Source: Mytilus californianus
Lineage: Eukaryota > Mollusca > Bivalvia > Mytilida > Mytilidae
Direction of reading: 5' to 3'
DNA length: 64,000 nucleotides
Assembly: GCF_021869535.1 (NCBI RefSeq)
Contig: NW_026262668.1
Coordinates: forward strand, 72,313,558 to 72,377,557
Below, piece by piece: positions 12,600 through 22,833 of the stretch. Numbering within the stretch: the stretch's first letter is position 1; every line of letters starts with the position of its first letter. Below the pieces are notes generated by a model, which worked only from the letters and a program-made list of their open reading frames with translations, was not told the origin of the DNA and searched no databases. Position numbers and translations under genes: made by a program.

Positions 12600-13600
12600 G
12601 GATACGAGAATTCCATCCATGAGCTGCAGCAGAAGTCTTTTTTTCTAAAACTAGGTGCTGTATAGTACCGAGAGTCAAAAACAATTAACGACAGAGTCAA
12701 CTTCAAAGGAATGGTGGAATGAGAGCGTGCAAATGGTGCCTCAGAATTTCATTGGAACTAGGGTCCAGTTGTGTATCCAATTGCTGATCGATAACGTATT
12801 TTGTAAATTTGTATTTATAAAACAGTCAAAGTAGGCTTTGGTCAGTCAAGGATTCTTGTTGATACAACTCTCACGTCTGGATCAAAATTCTAATCTCGAA
12901 TAAGTATGTGTCATAAATGTCAGTGAAACAGCAACCCATCAACAATCGTATGTTTGTATTATCGGAACTATGACATAAATGTACCACTGATATATAAAAG
13001 TATATGTAAGTTGTTGATATCACGCTTTATTGCATATTTCCTTCAATAGGCGAAAGTTCTTAGTAAATACGTAGATGAATACCAGACTCAGCGCTCTTCG
13101 TCAATAGTTAAAACATGAAATAAACAAAATAAGAATGTAAAATAATGAAAAACTAAAAGTGTCATTAAAACAAACTCGATCTAACTCTAGAACAACAAAT
13201 ATAACACATGTTAAGGAATAATATGCGATAATTTGATTATCATTTTATACTTCTTCAATCAATCAACCATTAAACATATATATCATGTATTAAATGGAGA
13301 GTATGAACTTTAGAATATTATCAGTGTATTGATAACGTATGTCTTGTCCATTGTTATTTTTAATAATAAATCTAGTATAAAGTAAAAGCAAACGACCTTA
13401 CAATGCTTTAGTATTGGTATAAAAAGTATAAATTAAGTTCATCGCAACCCAACTATATGAATTATACTATAGTAAGCATAATTCAACTAGTAAATACATT
13501 AGAAACATGTATTAAAATACTGACAAACATGCGAAACTAGCTACATGTCTTGAAATACTGGCAACTATATATGAAGCGAAAGGATTAATTACAAAATATT
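12600..13600. other. Non-coding stretch, nothing recognised
   Basis: No supportable gene, array or repeat family. Lies inside the insertion interrupting copy C. Confidence 0.4.
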
Positions 13601-13617
13601 TATTCCAAACCAATCAC

Positions 13618-14424
13618 CATGACGAAATAACAAAGTAGCATGAGTTTCATGACGAAGCATAAAACAATACCCACTACATTATAACATATTTGCAAAAGCA
13701 AATACACATAGGTCATAAGTCCAAGCTACTACGACCTCTGCAAAACAAATAGCATGAATTTCATGACGAAGCATAAAACAGTGCCCACTACATAATAACA
13801 TATTTACAAAAGCAAATACACAGAGGTCAGAAGTCCAAGCTACCACGACCTCTGCAAAAAAATAGCAGGAGTTTCATGACGAAGCATTAAACAATACTCA
13901 CTACATAATAACATATTTGCAAAAGTAAACACACAAAGGTCATAAGTCCAAGCTACCATAACCTCTGCAAAAACAAATACACAGAGGACATAAGTACAAG
14001 CAATTACGCACTCTGCAACAATTAAAATATCGTGCACATTACCCAAACAGGCAAAGACAGGCAAATTGGTTTGTAATAAATAATCATTGGGTTGCGATAC
14101 ATATGTCAAGATACATATCATTTTTATACCGTTAACATAAAGCAAACAAGGTACACGTGCATACATGTACATTGAAATACTGACAATTATAGCGAATAGG
14201 CTAACTTACAAAATTATTTGCTTCAAACCAAGCACCGTGACGAGATTTACGAGAGCAGCATGAGTTTCGTGACATGGCATAAAACAATAAACACTACACA
14301 AAATCATATTTGCAAAAGGAAATACACAGAGGTCATAAGTACAAGCAACAAGCTCTCTGCACCAATTGAAATATCGTCCATCCTACCCAAAACAAGTAGG
14401 GCAAATTGGTTTGTAACACAATAA
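13618..14424. repeat. ~114-bp tandem repeats plus a detached diverged copy
   Basis: The motif 'tttcatgacgaagcataaaa' recurs at 13645, 13759 and 13872 (spacing 114 and 113 bp), with 'acatatttgcaaaagcaaat' and 'aggtcataagtccaagct' in each unit. A shortened unit follows to about 14075, ending in 'ggcaaattggtttgtaa'. A further diverged copy with the same order, including the 'gcaaattggtttgtaa' end, lies at 14218-14424. Long frames here (13840-14172 minus, 14218-14424 plus) are by-products of the repeat. Confidence 0.8.
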
Positions 14425-15505
14425 AAAATAGCTTAGCCTTAAAACTTTAACTGTCTGCCTCTTTCACATAAGAGTGTTTAATTGATTGGAAACGTTAAAA
14501 ATATCATATATAAGTATGTAACTTTTCATTCTGTTATGTATATAATATATGACATAGGTCTTAACCATTCATTGTTAATGAGCGTATGCCAATAAAATTT
14601 TGTATTTGTATTAAAATGAAGCATGTCTTATACAAATACATAAGGCGGATCTTATACGATCTACAAATTTGGATTCCTATTGCATTTAAATGTACAACGT
14701 CATATGCTATTAAGGATTCAGTAACTTGTAAAAATTCTACATCGGGTTTATCATCAGCTATCATTTTCCATAAGTATGGTAAATAAGTACATTTTGATCA
14801 CAAACGCACAGTGTCACCACCAACACCAAAATTGATTTTATCCCAATATCTCTTTCACAAAGAGATAAATTTGACCAACTGCTAAGTGTTATGCATAAAA
14901 CAAAATCGTGTAATCTATCCGAAAGGAAGCATGGTCAAAGAGTAACTGGACGTTTGTTCAGAATGTAATCATGGCATAAAATAGCTAAAACATAAAAGTA
15001 GAGTTCGATTTTACCTCAAATTGCAAAAAGGAAATCACTCCAGTCCAAAATTATCCATAAAATTTAAATTTTTCACAAATAATTTTCCACAAATTGTTTG
15101 ATAAGAATTCCAAGTTAACACGTCAAAGGCTGGTGATAAAATGAAGTGACCACAACGCACTTACACGTGAACTCGTGCTGACCCCGCAAGATTATTGACC
15201 AATAAGAAAGATGTAATCCAATCACGCACTGGTCATCAGTGAAATTTCTGTGCACGTGAAAACATGTTATCTAATTTCAGAAATTTATCGTTTACTTAAG
15301 TAGGACAACTCTGACCCATTGAACAGACATCATAGATTTACAGTATAAATAGCTCACGCTTTATTTACGTCTTAGTAATAAACAATTAATACAGAATTAT
15401 CTTCTCTGCTGTCTTAAATGATTTTATTCAGCTTAATTTTCAATTAGCAAATAAAATTGGTTATACAGCTAGATCAGAGAAAGTCAGGGGGAAAATTCCA
15501 AAGGA
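14425..15505. other. Non-coding stretch with a promoter-like cluster
   Basis: No gene recognised. It holds CCAAT boxes at 15199 and about 15218 and a TATA-like TATAAAT at 15344-15350, listed separately. Confidence 0.35.
15195..15380 (+). promoter_or_regulatory. Possible core promoter (CCAAT boxes and TATA box)
   Basis: Two CCAAT words (15199-15203 and about 15218) lie roughly 125-145 bases upstream of TATAAAT (15344-15350), in the usual order. A start site would fall near 15375. No coding exon is recognisable downstream, so this may be a promoter from a mobile element or chance. Confidence 0.2.
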
Positions 15506-15509
15506 ATCG

Positions 15510-16045
15510 ATTGATATGCAGCAAAGATTGCCAATTTTGAAATTAAGTTACTAAGCAAATTCAAACGGACCTTATCTCGATGTAAACATTGAATGTGAAT
15601 AGATCGGGAAGACCGCAAATACATGTACAAAAATCGAGACGACCTTTTCTTAAAATTGTCTAAAAAAATAATAGAAAGATTCCTACTTTATAAGAATAGT
15701 TATCGTTAATTTCTTAACCTGCACAGACAGACTTTGAAATTTTTATATTCACGAAAAGGCAATATTTCTCTATGGAATGTACATGTGACAAGAGCAGACA
15801 TATGTGCTCGATAACTTAGGTGTGAAAAAATAAATATGCTTTGGGAAATTGTAACATGCTAAGGATTTTGTGGAACACTCCGAAAATTGGTGACTAGAAA
15901 ATCTTTAGATTTTGTATGTACGATTTTTTCCAAATTTTTTTTTATCAATATGCAGCAAAGATTGGCATTTTTTAAATTTCAGTTTCACAAGCTTCTAATG
16001 CCATAATCTCGATAAATACTGAACATAAAACATCCTGTATTTACA
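15510..16045. repeat. Two diverged direct copies, ~435 bp apart
   Basis: 'atatgcagcaaagattg' recurs at about 15515 and 15950, followed in both by similar sequence including 'atctcgat' and 'tacatgta'. This suggests an old tandem duplication of about 435 bp. Confidence 0.55.
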
Positions 16046-16199
16046 TGTATATTCCTAATAACACAGTTTAACAAATGATTTCTTTAAAATGTACGATTAT
16101 TATTTAGAAATAACTTTTGATCAGTATCGTCATCGGCATTGTTTTATTATTGACTTCTCGACTCTTGTCTAAGAAGAGTGAAATTTCTTTTGTTTTCGT

Positions 16200-16445
16200 T
16201 CATTAGATTTCCCACTGGGTGTGGTGGAGTTTTATGCGACTATCATACAGGCGAGAGGTTTGTCTGGCTATGAAGCCAGGTTTGGTCAACCCATTTCTAC
16301 ACGAGAAGGTGCCTGTATCAGGTCAGAAGTATGACAGTTGTTTTCCATTCGTTTGATGCGTTTGAGCTTATGGTTTTGCCATTTACTAAGGGACTTTCCA
16401 TTTGGAATTTTCCTTGGAGTTCGGTATTTTTTTATTTAACTTTTT
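16200..16445 (+). repeat. Interspersed mussel repeat (same family as 7470-7690)
   Basis: Contains 'ttatgcgactatcatacagg', 'gccaggtttggtcaaccc', 'gtatgacagttgttttccat' and 'ggagttcggtatttttttat'. It ends where copy C resumes, so it is the right-hand end of the insertion. Confidence 0.7.
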
Positions 16446-16454
16446 ACAGGCTGG

Positions 16455-16792
16455 AATTTTATCTTCTGTTTTATGTATGGGATAAAGTATTCTTTTAACC
16501 ACAAATAGGTATCTGATATCAATTCACATGAAAGAATAAAGAATCTAGTATGTATAAATATGTGTACAAAAGAAAGAGAAACCGTCAGATTTCAGTTACA
16601 GGGTTGTTGTGATTTATATTTCTATTGCTATACACTGTCACCAAGTGTTTTGTATTTTTTATTGTTCAAAATTTGCAAAAAATGTTTGACAGTGAACGTT
16701 TCGCAAGCACCAATTAATCAGTCAATCAATCAAGTTTCTATTAGACAGTTTGTATTCTTATATCTGCACAGTTATAGAATGGATGACTATTA
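16455..16792 (+). repeat. Copy C of the repeated unit, part 2
   Basis: Collinear with 28355-28867 (A) and 34400-34900 (B). Shared: 'aagaataaagaat', 'agtatgtataaatatg', 'aagaaagagaa', 'ttgacagtg', 'tgcacagttatagaa'. C lacks, or never had, the ~150-base segment present in A near 28505-28690. The unit breaks at 16792, where the inverted-repeat element begins, and resumes near 22834. Confidence 0.75.
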
Positions 16793-16891
16793 CTAGGTGT
16801 TATTCTTTACCTATACCTATTGTTCAATCAGATTGTAAAATTGACAATACAATTAAGACATCTAAATTGACCAGCTGGCATTGTTGGAGTT

Positions 16892-17444
16892 GAGTTGAAC
16901 ACTGCCCTTTCCTGGATCTTGATATCTATATCTTTAACGGGAAGCTAAATACCAATATTTATGATAAAAGAGATGATTTTTCATTTCCTATTGTTAATTA
17001 TCCATTTTTAGATGGTGACGTTCCTTTGTCGCCATCTTATGGTGTTCATATATCTCAACTTGTTCGATTCGCTCGTGTATGTAACAACGTTTTTGATTTC
17101 AACGAAAGAAATCTCTGTATTACTGAAAAATTATTACACCAGGGTTTTCGATATCTCAAACTAGTCAAAACATTTACTAAATTGTATTATCGGTACAAGG
17201 ACATCATTCGTAAATATAAATCAACACGCAGACATCTTATACGTTCAGGTATTTCACATCCAATATTTTATGGTAATATTCTTTACAAATCACAAAAATT
17301 TCGGCATTCACCTCAAAAGCTAACCAAACCTTTAAACAGACTTATTCGGAAAGTATAGTTACGATACTGTTGTCAAGTCATTAAGGATTGCATACTTTGG
17401 TATTAATATTGATTCACTAATAGGGTCTTTGCATCGGAAATAAA
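16892..17444 (+). pseudogene. C-terminal fragment of a second Penelope-like RT lineage
   Basis: An open frame from about 16892 to 17358 encodes the post-catalytic part of a retroelement RT: CPFLDLDIYIFNGKLNTNIY, DKRDDFSFPIVNYPFLDGD, SPSYGVHISQLVRFARV, then a basic tail including STRRHLIRSGISHP and KPLNRLIRKV. After a one-base frame change the protein continues as SYDTVVKSLRIAYFG to a stop at about 17444. The YDKRDDF(N/S)F and 'YG(V/I)(H/Y)ISQL(V/I)R' blocks are shared with the relic at 5150-7129, but the remainder differs, so this is a separate lineage. The palm domain with YxDD is absent. It lies within the inverted-repeat element. Confidence 0.75.
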
Positions 17445-17579
17445 CACATTTATTCTAAAACCAGTTGTTGGCATGATACGAGTTATGTTCTTCTCATATA
17501 TTTTATGATGGTATGATACTAAACCCCTAACGGGAGGGATTGTACTTGATTTTCATATGATGAAGACATAATCTTTCAA

Positions 17580-18065
17580 TCAGTTTAATTGAGGTCTGGA
17601 GCTGGCATGTCAGTAACTGCTAGTAGTCCTTTGTTCATTTATGTATCATTGTCATTTTGCTTAGTTTCTTTTGTTACCTATTCTGACATCGGACTCGGAC
17701 TTCTTTTAAACTGAATTTTACTGTGCGTATTGCTATGTGTTTCTTTTTTCTAAATTGGCTAGAGGTATAGGGGAGTGTTGAGATCTCACAAAACATGTTT
17801 AACCCCGCCGCATGCTTGCGCCTGTGGTCTTTGTTAGTCTGGTATGTTTTTTAATTTTAGTTCATTTATATGTTTTGGAGTATAGTGTGACGTCCATTTT
17901 CACTGAACTATTACACAACTTTATTTAGGGGCCAGCTGAGGACCACCTCCGGGTGCGGGATTTTCTCGCTGCGTTGAAGACCCATTGGTGGCCTTCGGCT
18001 GTTGTCTGCTCTTTGGTCGGGTTGTTGTCTCCTTTACATATTCCCCATTTCCATTCTCAATTTAA
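17580..18065 (+). repeat. Interspersed mussel repeat following the RT fragment
   Basis: Contains 'tctgacatcggactcggac', 'ggtataggggagtgttgaga', 'ttaaccccgccgcatgcttg', 'ggggccagctgaggaccacc', 'ttggtcgggttgttgtctcc' and 'ccccatttccattctcaatt'. I recognise this as a very common mussel repeat. Its position suggests it is the 3' untranslated tail of the RT element. Confidence 0.65.
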
Positions 18066-18499
18066 TTAATGTAATTTTGAACAAAAATCTAATGCAGTTA
18101 AAGAATTATATAACTGCATGTTAACAAGTACGGAAATTAAAATTAATACTTGAACCTGTAAATTTTTAACCCTTATACATAGTATTGTCTAGTTGTCAGT
18201 GAAACAAAAAAAAAAGCTATTTAGATGTTTTCAGTTTCAATTTTTCTTTTATGCAATTCAGTTGAATATGTTATGTTTTTCATTTTGGAGTACTACTGGT
18301 AGTGTTTAAAATCTGTTGGAATCATTGTGTATAAAATGTTGTTTTATTTTAAATGAATTCAGTTATTGGATAGGATTTAATTTTGCTTCTACAAAGCTGA
18401 TTTGAATATTTTCCTAAGAACGGAATTTAAAAAAGAGGAAATAAATCATCCAAAAACTATATGTGGCATGTAAAACTCAAAATGATAATTTTGGAGTAT

Positions 18500-19575
18500 A
18501 CCTGACAGTGTTTTTCTTTGAAATTTATTGAGATGCTTGTATATTAAAATTCTGATTTCACTCAAGGGAATTCACTTTATATTAGATGGCATAATTTTCT
18601 TTAAAAGGGAATGCATGAAGGAGAAATTAGTTCACCCAACATGGCATTTAGATGTTATATTGGAAATAATCATCATGTCTTCTTTGACTGTCCATAGCGT
18701 TAAAACACTAAATCCCTGCCTGGGATGTGTTTTGATTGATTGTAGTCTCTGATGCATGATTTTTTATTATCAATTGTTTTTGGCTTTTAACTAGCTTTCA
18801 GTAACTGCGAGTACTTTCAAATCGTTCTTTCGTGTTAATTTGACCTGTTAACACAATTTGTAATACATTTCTGTTATTCAATGTTTACTTATTTTGTGTT
18901 ACATCTTGTCTTATCATTTTTAATATGTACCACCTTTGATAAGTATTTAGTATGACGAAAACATTTTCACTTCTATACTCGTACTATGAATAACAGAAAA
19001 ACGTTTCTGTACTCCTAACAACAAAATTATTATATTCAAATTTACCTGTTTACGTTACTTTATTTAACGCCATTTTGTCCTATGTTAGAGTTGTCTTTTT
19101 TACATTGAAACATCTTTTTTATTTATATTGTGTCATAGATCAAACTTATTCGTTCAGTGTATATTTACTTGTTTTTGTGTATTGTCTTTTTGATCGAGTT
19201 AAGCCATTTCATTTGAATTTTTATTGTGTGTCGTTTTATGTTGTAATGTTATACCACTGTTTCATTTTAGGGTTAAGGTTGGCGCCTGTTAAAACGTTTA
19301 AACCCGCTTCATTTTTATGCACCTGTCCTAAGTCAGGAGCCTGTTGTTCAGTGGTTGTCTTTTGTTGGTGTGGTTCATAAGTGTTTCTCGTTTCTCGTTT
19401 TTTATATAGATTAGACCGTTGGTCTTTTTGTGTCCCTTTATAGCTTGCTGTTCGGTGTGAGCCAAGGCTCCGTGTTGAAGGCCGTACTTTTGCCTATAAT
19501 TGTTTAGTTTTTACACATTGTGACTTGGATGGATAGTTTTCTCATTGGCACTCATACCACATCTTCTTATTTATA
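18500..19575 (+). repeat. Long copy of the 'CACATCTTCTTAT-end' mussel repeat
   Basis: A copy of a family ending in 'ctcattggcactcatacc' then 'acatcttctta'. Internal marks: 'tcagtaactgcgagtac', 'ttaaacccgcttc', 'cctgtcctaagtcaggagcc', 'gtgagccaaggctccgtg', 'gacttggatggatag'. Other copies: 23872-24415 and 26612-27330 (minus), 39798-40242 and 46540-46690 (plus). The 19075-19380 frame is part of the repeat. Confidence 0.7.
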
Positions 19576-19959
19576 TTACAAAGTTCTGGATCTAATATGA
19601 AGATGTTGCACATGTTTAAATGGGATATGAAATAAAAAGTGACCACAGTGGATAAAGTCAAGTCTACTGATCCTGATAAATGGAAAAATATAAGTAAAAT
19701 GTTCCAAAAATTCATAAAGTGAGGATACTAATTTTGAATGTGATATTAAAATTAATCATTACAAAATTCTGGATCTGATATAAAGATTCCTGTTTATTTT
19801 GGGATATATATTTCATGGAAAATGAAATAAATAGTGAATACTGTGAATGTAGTAAAATCTAACGATATAGTGAAAAATTCCAAATAATTCATAGAATTAG
19901 CATAATATTTTTTTTTATTTCAAGAAAAAAACAGAAAAACAGGATGGGATATCAAATTA

Positions 19960-21252
19960 CTGTGACTTGACTGTAAGTGTTGCTCGCCACCTATTGCAGT
20001 TTATTCAAAATTCTGACCAAATTGCAATTTGTTTTATCAAACCAAACTGTTCAACAGGTCACAAATTTTAACGAACTGCTGCAGAAAAACACAATCAAAT
20101 AGTGAAAGTGCAAGGGGATAAAATAAATCATACTTATAATCCTATTAAACTTTAATTCCACTTTATTGATATTATTGTAATGATTTCTATAGATATTTTT
20201 ATTTTAATTGTCATGCGAAAAGTGATATGTAGTAATTATTGAATTGCTATAAAAATTATATAAAAATTTTCAAACTAAGCTATAATACAATTTTTCTTTT
20301 AAAAAGTCTTCTTTATTCATAAGAACAACGATCCATTACATGATCAGAAATATTCCAACTACAGTTCCTTCTAAGATTAGGATATAATCTGTTACCAACA
20401 CCTACAAATCTGCACAGGTGGAACCTTTCAGAAACACCAAATTGCCCTTAAGCGGAAACAGAGGAACTCTACAACATGTAATTTTAGGGTGCAATATCGC
20501 TCTAACACAGGGAAGATATACATGGCAACACAATCAAGTACTCCTGGAACTTGCTGAAGTGATAGAAAACAGAGAAAAGAAGTAAAACACATACGAAACA
20601 AACCTATCAAGATCCAGTTTTTGAAGGAGGAGGAACTATGTGAGAAAAGTAACCAAAACACGTCAGGAATGTTAAACCAGGCAAGAGATTGGTAGCTAGA
20701 AGTAGATCAAGGAAAGAAGCTGCAGTTTCCTGATATTATATATTTAACCTAAGACCTGACTTGGTTCTCTGGTCTACAGGCAGTAAGAAAGTAGCAATTA
20801 TAGAGCTGACGGTTCCCATGGAGGAGAGATATGGCGAAGCCAATGAAAGAAAGAGGGTGAAGTATGATGGAATGTTGGCAGAGTTCAGAGATAGAAGATG
20901 GCAGACATAGGGCTTTCTTGTTGAAGTTGGCTGCAGAGGCTTCCCTGCGCAGTCAGTGTGAAGGTTTTTTTCTGCCTGACAATTACAATAACGATATGTA
21001 GGGGAAATTCTTTGAATGATTTCATTATATCAATGAAGTGGAATTAAAGCCTAATAGGATTATAAGTACGCTTTATTTTATCACCTTGCACTTTCATGAC
21101 TTGACTGTGTTTTACAACTGCTGTTTTTCTACTGCAGTGCGTTAAAATTTCTGACCAGTTGAACAGTTTGGTTTGATAAACAAATTGCAATTTAGTCAGA
21201 ATTTTGAATAAACTGAAATATATGAAGATCAACACTTGCAGCCAAGTCACAG
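19960..21252. mobile_element. 1.3-kb nested element with ~215-bp inverted repeats
   Basis: The left arm 19960-20172 and right arm 21027-21252 are near-identical inverted copies. Both share 'ctgtgacttg', 'gtttattcaaaattctgac', 'atcaaaccaaactgttcaac', 'tgaaagtgcaagg', 'acttataatcctatta' and 'ctttaattccactt'. Both termini are CTGTGACTTG, flanked by TA (19958-19959 and 21253-21254), the same terminus as the enclosing 6-kb element. The interior carries a LINE C-terminal relic rather than a transposase. The TA flank suits a Tc1/mariner-like mechanism, but this is inference; TA is also common by chance. Confidence 0.7.
20320..20970 (+). pseudogene. C-terminal relic of a LINE with a possible PD-(D/E)xK-like segment
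   Basis: A broken frame can be followed: LRLGYNLLPTPTNLHRWNL from 20371, a frameshift, GTLQHVILGCNIALTQGRYT then WQHNQVLLEL near 20460-20555, a linker, then LRPDLVLWSTGSKKVAIIEL and TVPMEERYGEANERKRVKY near 20750-20870, and VEVGCRGFPAQSV after an in-frame stop. The H...C region and 'GRYTWxHNxVL' followed by 'PDxVLW....xVxxIELTVPWEE' is a block I recognise from C-termini of retrotransposon proteins in many invertebrates. PD followed by ExT on the next strand resembles a PD-(D/E)xK endonuclease core, but that functional reading is inference. Stops and frameshifts make it dead. It lies between the arms of the 19960-21252 element. Confidence 0.6.
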
Positions 21253-21259
21253 TAATTAA

Positions 21260-21864
21260 TGTGTAGATGAATAAATAAAACAGTTCGTTCATACATGTAC
21301 ATATTATTTTGATATTTCAACCGTGCATAAGCACTCTGTTCTAAATTCATTCATAAATAGGTTTTGAACAAAGGACTAAATGAGGGAATGCACATGTTTG
21401 TTCTGAAATGTATAAAAATTTGTTTATCCTTGAAAATTATGAAAAAAATAATATTTCAATATTAGTCAAAGAAAAAGGTTTTTGAGTTGTCTCCCATTTT
21501 AAAAAAGTCATAGTCTACTTTTCAACAATATAAAAGAAATCCAAGCATTCATAGTATTGGTCTTGAAAACAATAAGTGAACAAAATGCAGTTTAATATAA
21601 GACATACAATTTAATACCCTACAAGAATAAAAATCTATATTTTACTCTTAAAGATATGAAATTACAGTTAATAAAATATTCTCTTTTTCCTTTTAAATGA
21701 AGTGTTTCTCTGGCAAATTATATGACCACTAATGCTTTGAGGAATACTTCATTTCAAAGCAAAAAGACTGTAAACACAATTTTTATTTCCTTAACTTGTT
21801 GAAAGATACTCAAATAAAAAACAAGGGGAAATAAAATAACAAAAAAATTGGAATTTTTCATCAA
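21260..21864. other. AT-rich stretch, nothing recognised
   Basis: No gene or repeat family recognised between the nested element and the next interspersed repeat. Confidence 0.4.
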
Positions 21865-21865
21865 A

Positions 21866-22490
21866 TATTAGAAAAAGGCAACAGTAGTATACCGGTGTTC
21901 AAAAGTCATAAATCGATTGAGAGAAAACAAATCCGGGTTACAAACTAAAACCGAGGGAAACACATCAACTATAAGAGGAAACCAAAGGAACAACAGGAAC
22001 ACTGAAGTGCAACAAAAACAAACGCCAACACACATAGAAACGAACTAATTGATAACGACTGCCATATTCCTGACTTGGTACAGGACATTTTAAGAAAAAT
22101 GGTGGGTTAAACCTGGTTTTATGGCTAGCCAAACCTCCCGCTTATATGACAATGTTAAAAAATATCGCTAAAATGACAATACTACCTGACAGAAATACAG
22201 CACAAACACACGCAAGAACACTCATCACTGAGAAACGCACAAACAAATAATATAATAGTCGACACAACATGCAAACCGCAGAACAACAACGAACATCTTC
22301 CATCAACGACAGACACCACAGGACATCACAAACAGTGACGCACTTACGTAATGAATATGCAATCCCGAACGTTATACAATTATTTTCACAATACCAGTCC
22401 AAACAATTTCCATGACAATGATGGTATTGAAAGGCAATTTTATAATTAATTGGACTACAAACGATAAGACATAATACATTATCCAACCGA
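21866..22490 (-). repeat. Interspersed mussel repeat, reverse orientation
   Basis: Read on the minus strand it ends in 'gtaacccggatttgttttct', 'tcgatttatga', 'ggtatactactgttgcctt'. Upstream it carries the 'gtcaggaatatggcagtcgt' block seen at 7470-7690. The same terminal 112 bases occur alone at 60184-60295. A 114-residue minus-strand frame (22142-22486) lies in it but has no recognisable domain. Confidence 0.65.
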
Positions 22491-22833
22491 AACCTTAGAA
22501 CAAGAAATAGATTTGATATGGAATCAGTTTGCTTTTTGTGGTCATACTCTTACTTTAGTAATATCATATATACTAGTTTAAAATGTATGCAAGTTATATT
22601 ATTCAACAAAGATAAAAACTGAAGCCTATATGCCAAATGAATGAGTTTTGAAAGATCTATCTAAGTTACACTACAACATGGGACAGCATTAAGGTAGACT
22701 CTAAATGTATGTGTGATAACCTATTCACCAACTCTAACAATACCAACTAGTCAATTTAAATATCCCAATTGTATTGTCAACTTTACATTCTGGGTAAAGG
22801 TAAAGGGTAAAAACCTATAGTCAAGTCACAGTA

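Larger units (their letters stand above)
16793..22831. mobile_element. 6.0-kb inverted-repeat element inserted in copy C
   Basis: Its ends are inverted copies. The left arm (16793 to about 16900) and the reverse complement of the right arm (about 22727-22831) share 'attgacaatacaatt', 'taaattgac' and 'ggagttg-like' blocks in order. The right end finishes in CTGTGACTTGACTATAGG read inward; the left end has lost about a dozen of these bases. TA flanks both sides (16791-16792 and 22832-22833), and copies A and B are uninterrupted at this point, which supports insertion into the unit. No transposase was found. The interior is a stack of other repeats (RT relic, interspersed repeats, a nested element). 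Two separately inserted short elements are an alternative reading. Confidence 0.55.

Noticed and set aside
13840..14172. 110-residue minus-strand frame
   Set aside because: It spans tandem 114-bp repeats; the repeated residues follow the DNA repeat and no domain is present.
22142..22486. 114-residue Cys-rich, hydrophobic minus-strand frame
   Set aside because: It lies within an interspersed mussel repeat, has no recognisable domain and no splice or promoter support.
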